Source of the DNA: Bovifimicola sp050309585
Lineage (GTDB): Bacteria; Bacillota; Clostridia; Lachnospirales; Lachnospiraceae
Length of the DNA: 18,501 nucleotides
Assembly (NCBI GenBank): GCA_050309585.1
Contig: JBNRML010000134.1
Location: 1-18,501 of the forward strand
Direction: 5' to 3'
The notes under the pieces were generated by a model. It saw only the letters and a list, made by a program, of their open reading frames with translations. It was not told where the DNA came from and did not search any database. Position 1 is the stretch's first letter. Every line of letters starts with the position of its first letter. Shown one piece after another: positions 6,015-14,309 of this stretch. The translations under genes and the position numbers were made by a program.

Positions 6015-7895
6015 TTATTTGTCATTTAAATCGATAAACTCAATTTCAAATGGTTCATCTTCTTCCACGTTAATCATTACAGTTTCTTCGTCATTTTTCG
6101 CATCATTCTCGTCTGAAAATTCAACAACAACCTCATTATTCTTTTCGTCATCCTTGTTTTTGTCCGGAGTTTTTTCAGATTCCTGAACAGTAGACTGACT
6201 ATTTTCAGCTATCTCATTTTCCTCATCTTCCAACTCATTTTTAATCAATTCATTGACTTCCACAGCCAGCTTTTCTGCCTTCATTTCATTTACCTGGGCA
6301 ACCATATCAAGCTGTAATTCTTTTTGAGGCTGCTCTTCAAAAGTAATTGCACTGTCTGCGGACTCATCATCATTATCATTATCATTATCATCATTATCAT
6401 CGTCATTGTCAGAATTATCATACTGACCGTTTTTTCTCTGCATAACAAATAATACAGCCGCACCTCCCGCTGCTATTAGCATGACAACTAAAAGTGCAAT
6501 TATTATTTTATTCTTCTTATTATGATCTTTTACATACTCATCATACATTGTATCGTATTTATACTTCATTGATAAATACTTTGGATTCTCTGTTTCAGGT
6601 TCATCAGACACATTTTCCGATTTATTTCCCTCAATAAATCTCTGCATTGTCTGCTCCTTTGCGTCATAAACATAAAGCGCTGTTTCCCCATCCCAATTCA
6701 TTGCAAATACAACATAAAATTCTGTTCCTTCGCCTTTTACCCAGGCTCTGACACCACTTCCATTTATGTCAAGCGTTGTCGGAACATAGCCTTCCGGTCC
6801 CTGATAGTCATCTGGTGCAGGAATAATTGTATAAATTTTCTGTGTACTTGTTATATTTACATAGTCAGTAATTGTACCTGAAGCCTCTGTAAAAAGATAA
6901 AGCTTTGCATTTATTCCCTGTACATCATCTGCAAGACACACAAGCATGAGATCCTTTGCAATCCCCTTAAGCACAGCAATTTTCTGTTCTCTGAACATTG
7001 CCACAGATTCTTCAAAGCCCTCCGGAATTGTCACAAGGCTGAAATCCTGCATAAGATATTTGTTAATCTCAGGAATATGCTTTGGCGCCCTGTCAAATTC
7101 AGTTGTTTCCTCTGACTGTGATGGTGTTTCCTGTGTTGTTGACTCTGTCTCCTTGAGACAGTTTGTATAAAGCGTATATACTGTTTTACTTCCGTCTTCG
7201 GCTGTTACAGTGATTGTAGTCTTATTTGCACCCGGATCAATTCTGGTTCCTGATATGCTTGTTGTGGCCTTTGCATTTGATAATGTGGTAGCTATCACAA
7301 GCTTTTTTGTTGATGAAGGCAAATCCGCCTTGTACTCAGTAATCTCTGAAGAGAATGACGGCGTAAACAAAACTGCTGTACTGTCACCGTTTGAACTGAT
7401 TGCCTGAACCGAAAGTCCTGACAAATGACTGTCATTTGAAACAGTTGTATTTGGTGCCGGTGAGATATTCACGGTACCATTTGACTTGGCAATGGACAAC
7501 TCTTCAAGCGTCTCCAGTTTGTATACCTTTGACGAATCATCTACAGTTACGGCAGCTGTTCCCGGAGCTTTGAGTTTGAATTTGATTGTAAGTACCTGTG
7601 GTTTATCTGGAGCTCCCTCCTCAAAAACAGCCTGGTCAATACCTGCAGTTCCCTTAAATCCGCTATTACTTTCCACAAATTCAAGCGTATTTGTGTCATA
7701 TTTCACATATATCTGAGCTCCAAAATTCACATCAGAACTCACTGTTACATCTACACTGACTATATCACCAACATTTCCACTTGCAGATGCGACTGAAATA
7801 TTTGATGAGTCTGCCTTTGCCTGTACTCCCATGAAAATCATCATTGCAAATACAGCCAAGACTCCTGTCATTAGTTTATTTAATCTGAATTTCAT
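6015..7895 (-). CDS. Membrane-anchored surface protein with cohesin-like and cadherin-like domains
   Basis: A 626-residue protein. Visible parts: signal peptide (1-28, ending near AKA-D); cohesin-like beta domain (about 31-146, with VGDIVSVDVTVSS and KYDTNTLEF); cadherin-like beta-sandwich (about 156-244, ending in the typical TVTAEDGSKTVYTLYT); a Ser/Thr/Glu linker; an unassigned globular region (about 280-420); one membrane helix (464-485); an Asp/Asn run (492-511); and a strongly acidic tail of about 115 residues predicted to be cytoplasmic. The next gene upstream encodes a dockerin-ended glucosaminidase, so this protein may hold that enzyme at the surface. That pairing is inferred, not shown. 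GGAGG from repeat copy C precedes the ATG. No enzyme motif was seen. Confidence 0.85.
   Translation of the reverse strand: MKFRLNKLMTGVLAVFAMMIFMGVQAKADSSNISVASASGNVGDIVSVDVTVSSDVNFGAQIYVKYDTNTLEFVESNSGFKGTAGIDQAVFEEGAPDKPQVLTIKFKLKAPGTAAVTVDDSSKVYKLETLEELSIAKSNGTVNISPAPNTTVSNDSHLSGLSVQAISSNGDSTAVLFTPSFSSEITEYKADLPSSTKKLVIATTLSNAKATTSISGTRIDPGANKTTITVTAEDGSKTVYTLYTNCLKETESTTQETPSQSEETTEFDRAPKHIPEINKYLMQDFSLVTIPEGFEESVAMFREQKIAVLKGIAKDLMLVCLADDVQGINAKLYLFTEASGTITDYVNITSTQKIYTIIPAPDDYQGPEGYVPTTLDINGSGVRAWVKGEGTEFYVVFAMNWDGETALYVYDAKEQTMQRFIEGNKSENVSDEPETENPKYLSMKYKYDTMYDEYVKDHNKKNKIIIALLVVMLIAAGGAAVLFVMQRKNGQYDNSDNDDDNDDNDNDNDDESADSAITFEEQPQKELQLDMVAQVNEMKAEKLAVEVNELIKNELEDEENEIAENSQSTVQESEKTPDKNKDDEKNNEVVVEFSDENDAKNDEETVMINVEEDEPFEIEFIDLNDK
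6363..6413. repeat. ATCATT-type microsatellite coding an Asp/Asn run
   Basis: A low-complexity run of CAT/TAT/TCA triplets lies inside the cohesin-like gene and codes the Asp/Asn stretch at residues 492-511, just inside the membrane helix. Such runs can change length by slippage in steps of three bases, which would alter the tail without breaking the frame. Confidence 0.75.
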
Positions 7896-7900
7896 TTTTA

Positions 7901-8055
7901 CCCTCCATGTCGGAGCAAATTTATTTGCGTAGACACGCGTCGAGAAATCAGGTTATCCTGTTTCTCGACTGCGATAGCTCGAATTGAGGCTCCGTCTCAA
8001 TTCGTTGTTTGAAAAATAAGGGCATCAGCCTTATTTTTCATACTAACCTACATCC
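7901..8055 (-). repeat. Multi-hairpin intergenic repeat, copy C
   Basis: In transcript order: an SD-like GTAGG (8047-8051); hairpin 1 at 8040-8010 (12-bp TGAAAAATAAGG stem); hairpin 2 at 8004-7980 (9-bp CGAATTGAG stem); hairpin 3 at 7969-7939 (GTCGAGAAA plus CAGG, with one bulged base); a small hairpin 7928-7915 (GCAAAT/ATTTGC); then CATGGAGG, the ribosome site of the cohesin-like gene. Order, stem positions and even the bulged A of hairpin 3 agree with copy A, although hairpin 2 and the loops differ almost completely. That is the pattern expected if structure is conserved. Confidence 0.8.
7997..8041 (-). CDS. Possible leader peptide in repeat copy C (14 aa)
   Basis: An ATG at 8039-8041, 5 bases after AGG (8047-8049), opens a 14-codon frame reading MKNKADALIFQTTN. 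It overlaps hairpin 1 and ends in the 5' stem of hairpin 2. It matches the frame in copy A in position, start context and the residues MKN and LIF. The same bases form the conserved stem, so peptide conservation cannot be separated from RNA conservation with two copies. Confidence 0.3.
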   Translation of the reverse strand: MKNKADALIFQTTN

Positions 8056-8072
8056 TTACCGGATAAATCATC

Positions 8073-10226
8073 TTACTGGATTATTTTGGCAATTTCCAAA
8101 ATATCTCTCTTAATCAAAAGAATATCTACTATATTTATATTTCCATCTTTATTTATGTCTGCTGCCTGTCTTTTCACACCATCAAGTTTCTTAATCTCAA
8201 GAATATCTCTTTTCTGTGACAAAATATCCACAATATTTAATATTCCATCACCGTTGACATCGCCATATATCAAGCATGAATACTCTTTAAGTATCTTGCC
8301 TGATTTATCTGTAATTACAACCTTATTACCCGTACCGACCTTATCTGTGACTTTGGTCTTTCCATCTTCCTTGTACACCTCGATACTGCAATTGGTAAGA
8401 GTAAATTTTGACTTCAGGGTATTGGCCGTAGTACCGGGATTAATTCCTGTAATACAGTTATCGTTCACAATTTTATAACTTGTACCGTAGTTTGGTGTCT
8501 GGCCATTATCAGGTTTTGCCTCGGTAGTAGTCTCAGGTTTTGTTTCCGTAGGCTGCTCAGGCTTTGCAGGTGGTGTTGTTTCCGGCTGGGAATCCGGCTT
8601 TGGCGGATTGTCATTTTCAGCCTTTTTTCTGACAACATTTATTGTGTATGTTCTGACATCACCATTTTCAGCCTTGCAATTAATCTTAACAGCATTATTT
8701 CCAACATTAAGTTTAATATTTCCTGTCCCGCTAATGCTTGCCTTTCCATCTAAAGCAGTCGCACTCACCCTGATTGAAGTCACATCATTTGGAACAATCA
8801 GGTCATATTCCAAAGTCATCATACTAAATGTCGGTGTGAGATTGTATCCATCTATCTTAATCGATTCAAGAACACTGTTCGGACTTCCATCCGTATTAGG
8901 ACACGGACACGCACTTTCCGGCATATTCTTAAATACCGGGATTTTAAATACAAGAGCAGTGTTTTTCTTCATATCCTGGCTATATGCCTTGGACATCTTC
9001 AATGCCTCTGATTTTGGAGCCTGCACATTTGTCATGTATTGGTGTGTATATGGAGTTCCAACAAAATCAAATTTTTCGTAATATATTGTGTCCTGACCTA
9101 TATTAATATATCCGTTTCCAATATATATTGCACCGCCCTTTATGGCTTTTTCCCTTGTGTTCCATGGTCTCAATGTAGCTGCGTCTGTCCTTGATGCAAA
9201 TATGAGTCCGTTTTCCACCGCTCCTCTTCCATTTGCGGCATATGCCCCAATGTTATAGAAGTTATATAAATCCTTATATACATTTCCTGTTGAAGGAGCA
9301 TAATACCCTGTCACTCCTCCTGTTGTACCATTTGTTCCAACCTCCTGGATAACCCTCGATGCAAGGTGATATGGACTTACTCCTGAAACTGCTGCTGCAT
9401 CCATAAAAACCTCGGCATAAGTCTTTCCATTTTCAACCTTTTTATTATCCATAAAGGTATTTGTAAGAAGTCCTTCAACGTTTGACTTTTGGTGTATTGC
9501 CCTCTGATAAGAAAGCATTTCAAACTGGAAAATATAAGTTTCATCAAGGAAATTTCTAGGATCCATGCAATAGGAAACAAATTCCTTTGAAGCTGCCACC
9601 CATGCTCCTCCATCAAAGGTTGCCCATTGTCCTGTCTCCCAGTTATATGCCCCCTCCTGAAGTGATTTCCATGAACTGATGGATGATTTGTGCACAAGGC
9701 TTCTTCCAAGAAGGCACTCATTTTTTATTACTTCATTCCAGTCATAATTGATTTTATCTGCAACAAATATCCACTTTGGATATTTTGCATGTAATTGTCT
9801 CAGTTTATCTTTATAGCTTTCAGGAAATCCCTGAGATGATAAATATGATTCAAAATCCGTATCTGGTGTATAAATATTTTCCTGTACATCCACATATGCA
9901 CTATGAACAAATCCGGTAAGCTCCGCTCCGCCCGAATAGTTAAACTTAACCTTGTACCACAATGCACCATCACTTGCTCTGTCTTCACCAATAATGGTAA
10001 CAGAATTTCCGATATTTAACTGCACATAATTGCCATTATATTTAAGTTTATTTGTATTCCCTGCAGTCCCTGCACTGGTTCTGACATTTACATATGTACC
10101 ATTTATTGTACCATATTTCTCAGTATATCCAAAAGTATCCTTTGCCGAAAATGGGGCAATAAGTGTCAAAACCATTATTACAAGCATAGAAGTTGCAAGT
10201 ATCCTTCGTTTTCCAGACACTAACAT
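8073..10226 (-). CDS. Secreted SH3/GH73-type N-acetylglucosaminidase with C-terminal dockerin
   Basis: Predicted 717-residue secreted peptidoglycan hydrolase that should cut the glycan strand. Numbering from the ATG at 10226: signal peptide (about 1-32), bacterial SH3 domain (about 38-115), an intermediate region, glucosaminidase domain (about 255-385) with catalytic-type Glu295 in SRVIQEVG and the YNFYNIGA block at 321-328, cadherin-like domain (451-534), Pro/Thr/Glu linker (538-580), a small beta module, and a type I-like dockerin (655-715) with two calcium loops, DVNGDG and DINKDG. The start at 10226 was chosen over 10235 and 10262 because AAAGG sits nine bases before it. The purD stop is 45 bases upstream with no visible terminator. 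The next gene carries a cohesin-like domain. The dockerin positions that usually hold Ser/Thr read IV here. Confidence 0.9.
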   Translation of the reverse strand: MLVSGKRRILATSMLVIMVLTLIAPFSAKDTFGYTEKYGTINGTYVNVRTSAGTAGNTNKLKYNGNYVQLNIGNSVTIIGEDRASDGALWYKVKFNYSGGAELTGFVHSAYVDVQENIYTPDTDFESYLSSQGFPESYKDKLRQLHAKYPKWIFVADKINYDWNEVIKNECLLGRSLVHKSSISSWKSLQEGAYNWETGQWATFDGGAWVAASKEFVSYCMDPRNFLDETYIFQFEMLSYQRAIHQKSNVEGLLTNTFMDNKKVENGKTYAEVFMDAAAVSGVSPYHLASRVIQEVGTNGTTGGVTGYYAPSTGNVYKDLYNFYNIGAYAANGRGAVENGLIFASRTDAATLRPWNTREKAIKGGAIYIGNGYINIGQDTIYYEKFDFVGTPYTHQYMTNVQAPKSEALKMSKAYSQDMKKNTALVFKIPVFKNMPESACPCPNTDGSPNSVLESIKIDGYNLTPTFSMMTLEYDLIVPNDVTSIRVSATALDGKASISGTGNIKLNVGNNAVKINCKAENGDVRTYTINVVRKKAENDNPPKPDSQPETTPPAKPEQPTETKPETTTEAKPDNGQTPNYGTSYKIVNDNCITGINPGTTANTLKSKFTLTNCSIEVYKEDGKTKVTDKVGTGNKVVITDKSGKILKEYSCLIYGDVNGDGILNIVDILSQKRDILEIKKLDGVKRQAADINKDGNINIVDILLIKRDILEIAKIIQ

Positions 10227-10271
10227 ATCTTTCATCCTTTCAACAAATAACACACATATCATGCAATTCTT

Positions 10272-11543
10272 TTATGCTTCATCTATGGCCTTACCAATAT
10301 CATTTCTCATGTATTTATTTTCAAAATCTATCCATTTTGTGGCCTCGTAAGCATTTGCCCTTGCCTGTTTTAAGTCAGCTCCCTTCGCTGTAACACCTAA
10401 AACACGTCCACCATTTGTCACAATCTTTCCGTCAGACAACTTAGAACCGGCGTGGAACACATAATATGAATCTTTATCCTCAAAATTTTCTAATCCTTTA
10501 ATTTCAAATCCCTTGTCGTATTTAACAGGGTAGCCCTCAGAAGCCAACACAACACATACTGCCGCATTATCTTCAAACTGAAGGTCTATTTTATCAAGAG
10601 TACCGTCTATGCAGGCTTCAAACACCTCAACAATGTCATTTTTCATTCTTGGAAGCACAACCTGTGTTTCAGGATCACCAAATCTTGCATTGTACTCTAA
10701 TACCTTTGGTCCCTTTTCCGTAAGCATAAGTCCAAAGAAGATGATTCCCTTAAACTCTCTGCCTTCTGATGCCATAGCATCAACTGTAGGCTGGTAAATG
10801 TATTTCTTACAGAACTCATCAACCTCAGCTGTGTAGAAAGGACTTGGTGAAAATGTTCCCATTCCACCTGTGTTAAGCCCTTTGTCACCATCCATGGCCC
10901 TTTTGTGGTCCTGAGCTGATGTCATAATTTTAATTGTCTTTCCGTCAACGAAAGACAATACAGAAACTTCTCTGCCCGTCATGAATTCTTCTATGACAAT
11001 CCTGTTTCCAGCTGAGCCAAACTGCTTGTCAAGCATTAATGATTTAACGCCATCTAAAGCCTCTTCCTTTGTGTTACAGATGAGTACCCCTTTTCCAAGG
11101 GCAAGTCCATCAGCCTTTAAAACGATTGGGTAATCAGAAGTCTCTAAGTATTTCATTGCCTCTTCTGCTGAGTCGAAAGTCTCATATGCTGCAGTAGGAA
11201 TATTGTATTTTTTCATCAAATCCTTTGAAAATGCCTTTGAGCCCTCTAATATGGCTGCATTCTTTCTTGGTCCAAACACTCTCAAACCTACCTTTTCAAA
11301 TTCATCGACAACACCGCCTACCAATGGGTCATCCATTCCGATAATTGTAAGATCGATTTCCTTTTCCTTTGCAAAGGCAACAAGTTTATCAAATTCCATC
11401 GCACCTATATCAACACATTCTGCGATTCCTGCTATACCGGCATTTCCAGGTGCACAATATATTTTATCAACCTTTTCGCTCTGAGCTACCTTCCACGCAA
11501 TTGCATGCTCACGTCCACCGCTTCCTACTATTAAAACCTTCAT
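10272..11543 (-). CDS. purD: Phosphoribosylamine-glycine ligase (GAR synthetase)
   Basis: Predicted 423-residue ATP-grasp enzyme joining phosphoribosylamine and glycine with ATP to give GAR, step two of purine synthesis. Motifs: the N-terminal GSGGREHA (7-14), the ATP-grasp region with PIVLKADGLALGKGV, MTGREVSVLSF, the QDHKRAMDGDKGLNTGGMGTF-type loop, and the metal-binding EYNARFGDPETQ. A frame extends to 11558, but the ATG at 11543 has GGAGG at ideal distance and starts with the family MKVLIVG. It follows purN by 24 bases as the last gene of a purE-purM-purN-purD run. No terminator is visible after it, so the glucosaminidase gene may be partly read from the same transcript. Confidence 0.96.
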   Translation of the reverse strand: MKVLIVGSGGREHAIAWKVAQSEKVDKIYCAPGNAGIAGIAECVDIGAMEFDKLVAFAKEKEIDLTIIGMDDPLVGGVVDEFEKVGLRVFGPRKNAAILEGSKAFSKDLMKKYNIPTAAYETFDSAEEAMKYLETSDYPIVLKADGLALGKGVLICNTKEEALDGVKSLMLDKQFGSAGNRIVIEEFMTGREVSVLSFVDGKTIKIMTSAQDHKRAMDGDKGLNTGGMGTFSPSPFYTAEVDEFCKKYIYQPTVDAMASEGREFKGIIFFGLMLTEKGPKVLEYNARFGDPETQVVLPRMKNDIVEVFEACIDGTLDKIDLQFEDNAAVCVVLASEGYPVKYDKGFEIKGLENFEDKDSYYVFHAGSKLSDGKIVTNGGRVLGVTAKGADLKQARANAYEATKWIDFENKYMRNDIGKAIDEA

Positions 11544-11567
11544 GTTTTTGACCTCCATATGATGTTT

Positions 11568-12194
11568 TTAATCCTCTATATATACTTTACCGTTTTTTAT
11601 CGATACCTTGCCATTTGCAATGAGATTGATTGCAGCCGGCATAATTTTCCATTCAGCCTCTTCCATTACTCTCTTCTGAAGAATCTCCGGTGTATCATCC
11701 TGTTTTACTTCCACTGCCTTCTGCATAATGATAGGACCTGTGTCAGTTCCCTCATCAACAAAATGCACCGTGGCTCCCGTGATTTTAACACCCCTCTTCA
11801 ACACTTCCTCGTGTACGTGAAGACCATAAAATCCTTTTCCACAGAAAGAAGGAATAAGGGCAGGATGAATATTTATAATCTTTCCTTCATATTTGGCAAT
11901 TAATTCCTTAGGTAATACAACCATACATCCCGCCAAAACAACCAAATCAAGCTTATACTCATCAAGCTTCTGTATCAATGCCACATTGAACTCTTCCCTT
12001 GTGTCAAAGCTTTTCGGTGAAATACATACATTTTCAATGCCGTGATTTTCAGCTCTCTTAAGTGCAAATGCGTTTGGGTTATTACTTATTACCACCTTAA
12101 TTTCCGCATTGGTGATAATCCCTTTATCCATTGAATCAATAATTGCCTGGAGATTTGTTCCACCGCCAGATACAAGTACGCCAACTCTTAGCAT
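11568..12194 (-). CDS. purN: Phosphoribosylglycinamide formyltransferase, folate dependent
   Basis: Predicted 208-residue enzyme transferring the formyl group of 10-formyltetrahydrofolate to GAR, step three of purine synthesis. Motifs: GGGTNLQ near residue 10, the catalytic Asn108-Ile-His110 block NIHPALIPSF, and Asp151 in GTDTGPI. It is of normal length. Its ATG overlaps the end of purM by seven bases (ATGCTAA), which points to translational coupling. PurN works on the product of PurD, whose gene is next, 24 bases away. Confidence 0.96.
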   Translation of the reverse strand: MLRVGVLVSGGGTNLQAIIDSMDKGIITNAEIKVVISNNPNAFALKRAENHGIENVCISPKSFDTREEFNVALIQKLDEYKLDLVVLAGCMVVLPKELIAKYEGKIINIHPALIPSFCGKGFYGLHVHEEVLKRGVKITGATVHFVDEGTDTGPIIMQKAVEVKQDDTPEILQKRVMEEAEWKIMPAAINLIANGKVSIKNGKVYIED

Positions 12195-13213
12195 AATGTA
12201 ACTCCTTTTTCTCCTGCCTCAGCCTTACCGATAACAAATGCCTTTTCTCCTGCGGCTTCAATGGCCTTAATCGCAGTGTCCACATCATTTGCATCTAATG
12301 CAAGAACCATACCAACACCCATATTGTATGTGTTGTACATCATTTCCTCAGCGATTTCTCCCTCTCTTGCAAGCATCTTGAAGATATCCGGCACTTCATA
12401 ACTGTCTTTTTTCACAACTGCCCTGATGCCATCAGGAAGCATTCTAGGAATATTCTCATAGAATCCACCACCTGTAATGTGACTGCATCCCTTTATTCTC
12501 ACACCGGCTTCTTTAACATTTCTCAATGCCTTAACATAAATCTTCGTTGGCTCAATTAAAGCCTCACCTAATGTTTTTCCCAACTCATCGTAATATGTAT
12601 TCAATGCTTCTTCTGTCATTGTGAATACTTTTCTGACAAGTGAAAAACCATTACTATGTACACCTGAAGAAGCAATACCAACCAATACATCTCCATCTTT
12701 TATGTCTTTACCTGTAATAAGATCTTTTTCATCAACCACACCTACTGCAAAACCTGCAAGGTCATACTCATCAACAGGATAAAATCCTGGCATTTCTGCT
12801 GTTTCGCCTCCAATAAGTGCCGCATTTGACTGTTTACATCCTTCAGCAACACCGCTTACGATAGTGGCAATCTTTTCAGGCTCATTTTTCCCACACGCAA
12901 TATAGTCAAGGAAGAATAAAGGTTCTCCACCTGCACAGGCAATATCGTTGACACACATTGCCACACAGTCAATACCAACTGTATTGTGCTTGTCTAAAAG
13001 AAACGCAAGCTTTAATTTTGTTCCAACACCATCTGTTCCGGATACTAATGTAGGTTTTTCCATTCCCTTGAATGCTTCCATTGAGAATGCTCCTGAGAAT
13101 CCACCGATGTTTGTCAAAACTTCAGGTCTCATTGTTCCCTTAATATGTTCCTTCATAAGCTCTACTGATTTGTATCCAGCTTCAATATCCACTCCAGCTT
13201 TTTTGTAATCCAT
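12188..13213 (-). CDS. purM: Phosphoribosylformylglycinamidine cyclo-ligase (AIR synthetase)
   Basis: Predicted 341-residue PurM, which closes the imidazole ring from FGAM to AIR with ATP, step five of purine synthesis. The DGVGTKLK signature is at 61-68, followed by the family blocks GGETAEMPGFY, VGIASSGVHSNGFSLVR and HITGGGFYENIPRMLP. Length is standard. AGAGG is placed seven bases before the ATG. It follows purE by 59 bases and overlaps purN by seven. PurM makes AIR, the material on which PurE and its partner act. Confidence 0.97.
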   Translation of the reverse strand: MDYKKAGVDIEAGYKSVELMKEHIKGTMRPEVLTNIGGFSGAFSMEAFKGMEKPTLVSGTDGVGTKLKLAFLLDKHNTVGIDCVAMCVNDIACAGGEPLFFLDYIACGKNEPEKIATIVSGVAEGCKQSNAALIGGETAEMPGFYPVDEYDLAGFAVGVVDEKDLITGKDIKDGDVLVGIASSGVHSNGFSLVRKVFTMTEEALNTYYDELGKTLGEALIEPTKIYVKALRNVKEAGVRIKGCSHITGGGFYENIPRMLPDGIRAVVKKDSYEVPDIFKMLAREGEIAEEMMYNTYNMGVGMVLALDANDVDTAIKAIEAAGEKAFVIGKAEAGEKGVTLC

Positions 13214-13272
13214 TGTTGTACCTCTTTCTATATATGATTTTTTCTATTATTTTTTCAAATTCTTCTGAAGAT

Positions 13273-13785
13273 TTACATCTGTTCTAAATATGCCTTATAC
13301 CCAATTTCTTCCAACTTGGTTGCCTTTGCACTTACCTTATCCTTTAATCCCTGCTTATAAGCTTTTAATTTACCCAATAATTCATCATCGGAAACTGCTA
13401 AAATTTTTGCTGCCATTAATCCCGCATTTGCTCCGCCGTTAATTGCCACTGTAGCAACAGGAATTCCCTGTGGCATCTGAACAATTGAGTAAAGAGAATC
13501 AACGCCACCTAATGACTTCGTGTGAATTGGCACTCCTACTACAGGTAACTGGAAAATAGCTGCTGCCATTCCTGGTAAATGAGCTGCCCCGCCTGCTCCT
13601 GCAATAATAACTTTAATTCCTCTCTCCTCTGCATGAGTTGCATAATCATAAAAAACGTCTGGCATTCTATGAGCTGAAATAACCGTCATCTCATAATCAA
13701 TCCCAAACTCCTCTAAAATCTCAGCTGCCTTGCTCATTACATCAAGATCTGAGTCACTTCCCATTATAATTCCAACTTTAGCCAT
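13273..13785 (-). CDS. purE: N5-carboxyaminoimidazole ribonucleotide mutase (class I PurE)
   Basis: Predicted 170-residue PurE, moving the carboxylate of N5-CAIR to give CAIR. Motifs: GSDSD (9-13), SAHRMP with catalytic-type His39, and AGAGGAAHLPGM (63-74). These are the bacterial class I features, so a PurK partner is expected elsewhere; none is in the window. The frame extends to 13815, but the ATG at 13785 has AAAGGAG ten bases upstream and gives the family start MAKVGIIMGSDSD. It is the first gene of the pur run, about 34 bases after a predicted transcription start. Confidence 0.96.
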   Translation of the reverse strand: MAKVGIIMGSDSDLDVMSKAAEILEEFGIDYEMTVISAHRMPDVFYDYATHAEERGIKVIIAGAGGAAHLPGMAAAIFQLPVVGVPIHTKSLGGVDSLYSIVQMPQGIPVATVAINGGANAGLMAAKILAVSDDELLGKLKAYKQGLKDKVSAKATKLEEIGYKAYLEQM

Positions 13786-13825
13786 CGTAATAAAACTCCT
13801 TTCAAGCGTATACATATATATCTAC

Positions 13826-13854
13826 ATTTTACTAGTATAATCAAATATAGTCAA
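13826..13854 (-). promoter_or_regulatory. Promoter of the purEMND operon
   Basis: On the minus strand, TTGACT (13849-13854) and TAAAAT (13826-13831) are 17 bases apart. The expected start lies near 13819, leaving a leader of roughly 34 bases before purE. That is too short for a purine riboswitch aptamer plus switch, and no aptamer-like three-way junction is visible upstream. Control by a repressor at the promoter remains possible. Confidence 0.7.
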
Positions 13855-13885
13855 TGTATTTTACCACTTATCTTTGTACAAACCC

Positions 13886-14212
13886 TTATACATTCATAAA
13901 TCCATAAGCAATAATCCCGCACATTGCTATCCACAAAATACCGTTTGAAACACTTCCAATCACTGAAAACAAATAAAATCTGTCCCTCTCCTTAAAGCTT
14001 TTAAGTCCATGAATCAATCCAAGAGAGGACAAAACAAATGCTCCTGTCCCTAGTGCACCTACATATATCCCTGCATTTCCACCCTTTTTATATGACAGTC
14101 CAATTCCAACCGACAAAGTAATAAGTGCCAACACAGCCAATATCATTGAAATAAAGCCACCTTTTGAATCCCTCTTATTTGTAAAGCGGTATCCATGTCG
14201 TTCTACCTTCAC
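13886..14212 (-). CDS. Small membrane protein, DUF6142-like
   Basis: A 108-residue protein with a basic N-terminus (KVERHGYRFTNKRDSKGGF) and three predicted membrane helices (about 20-42, 49-70, 80-104). The order of a YRFT-K start, a GG-IS turn and LGLIHGLKSFKERDRFYLFSVIGS agrees with my recollection of the Lachnospiraceae family DUF6142, whose role is unknown. The start is GTG at 14212 with GAGG nine bases upstream. A six-codon frame (14219-14239) ends one base before this GTG, which might couple translation. It sits alone between the pyrE hairpin and the purE promoter. No functional motif was seen. Confidence 0.8.
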   Translation of the reverse strand: MKVERHGYRFTNKRDSKGGFISMILAVLALITLSVGIGLSYKKGGNAGIYVGALGTGAFVLSSLGLIHGLKSFKERDRFYLFSVIGSVSNGILWIAMCGIIAYGFMNV

Positions 14213-14262
14213 TCTATATTTCCTCTTCTTTCATATGCTATCATTTCCTTCGTAAAGTGTAG

Positions 14263-14288
14263 CAGACGGCTAAAGAATTAGCCGTCTG
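14263..14288 (-). terminator. Strong hairpin after pyrE and the 49-aa gene
   Basis: An 11-bp perfect stem (CAGACGGCTAA/TTAGCCGTCTG) with loop AGAA begins 21 bases after the stop of the 49-aa gene, where a terminator of the pyrE transcript is expected. On the minus strand it is followed by CTACACTTT, a poor U-tract. On the plus strand TTATGTTTT follows it, so it would be a better plus-strand terminator, although no plus-strand gene is seen. Confidence 0.55.
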
Positions 14289-14309
14289 TTATGTTTTCAT
14301 ATTTACTAA

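Noticed and set aside
6363..6413. Repeat run considered as a tandem-repeat regulatory site
   Set aside because: It is in frame inside a coding region and simply codes an Asp/Asn stretch.
8608..9081. A 157-codon plus-strand open frame
   Set aside because: It lies wholly opposite the dockerin-ended glucosaminidase gene, whose domains are clear. It has no ribosome site or recognisable motif, so it is an antisense shadow.
9377..9721. A 114-codon minus-strand open frame in another reading frame
   Set aside because: It overlaps the glucosaminidase coding region entirely and reads as low-complexity, Leu/Met-rich sequence without motifs.
13786..13885. A possible purine riboswitch before purE
   Set aside because: The predicted transcript start leaves only about 34 bases before the ATG, and no three-way-junction aptamer core is visible.
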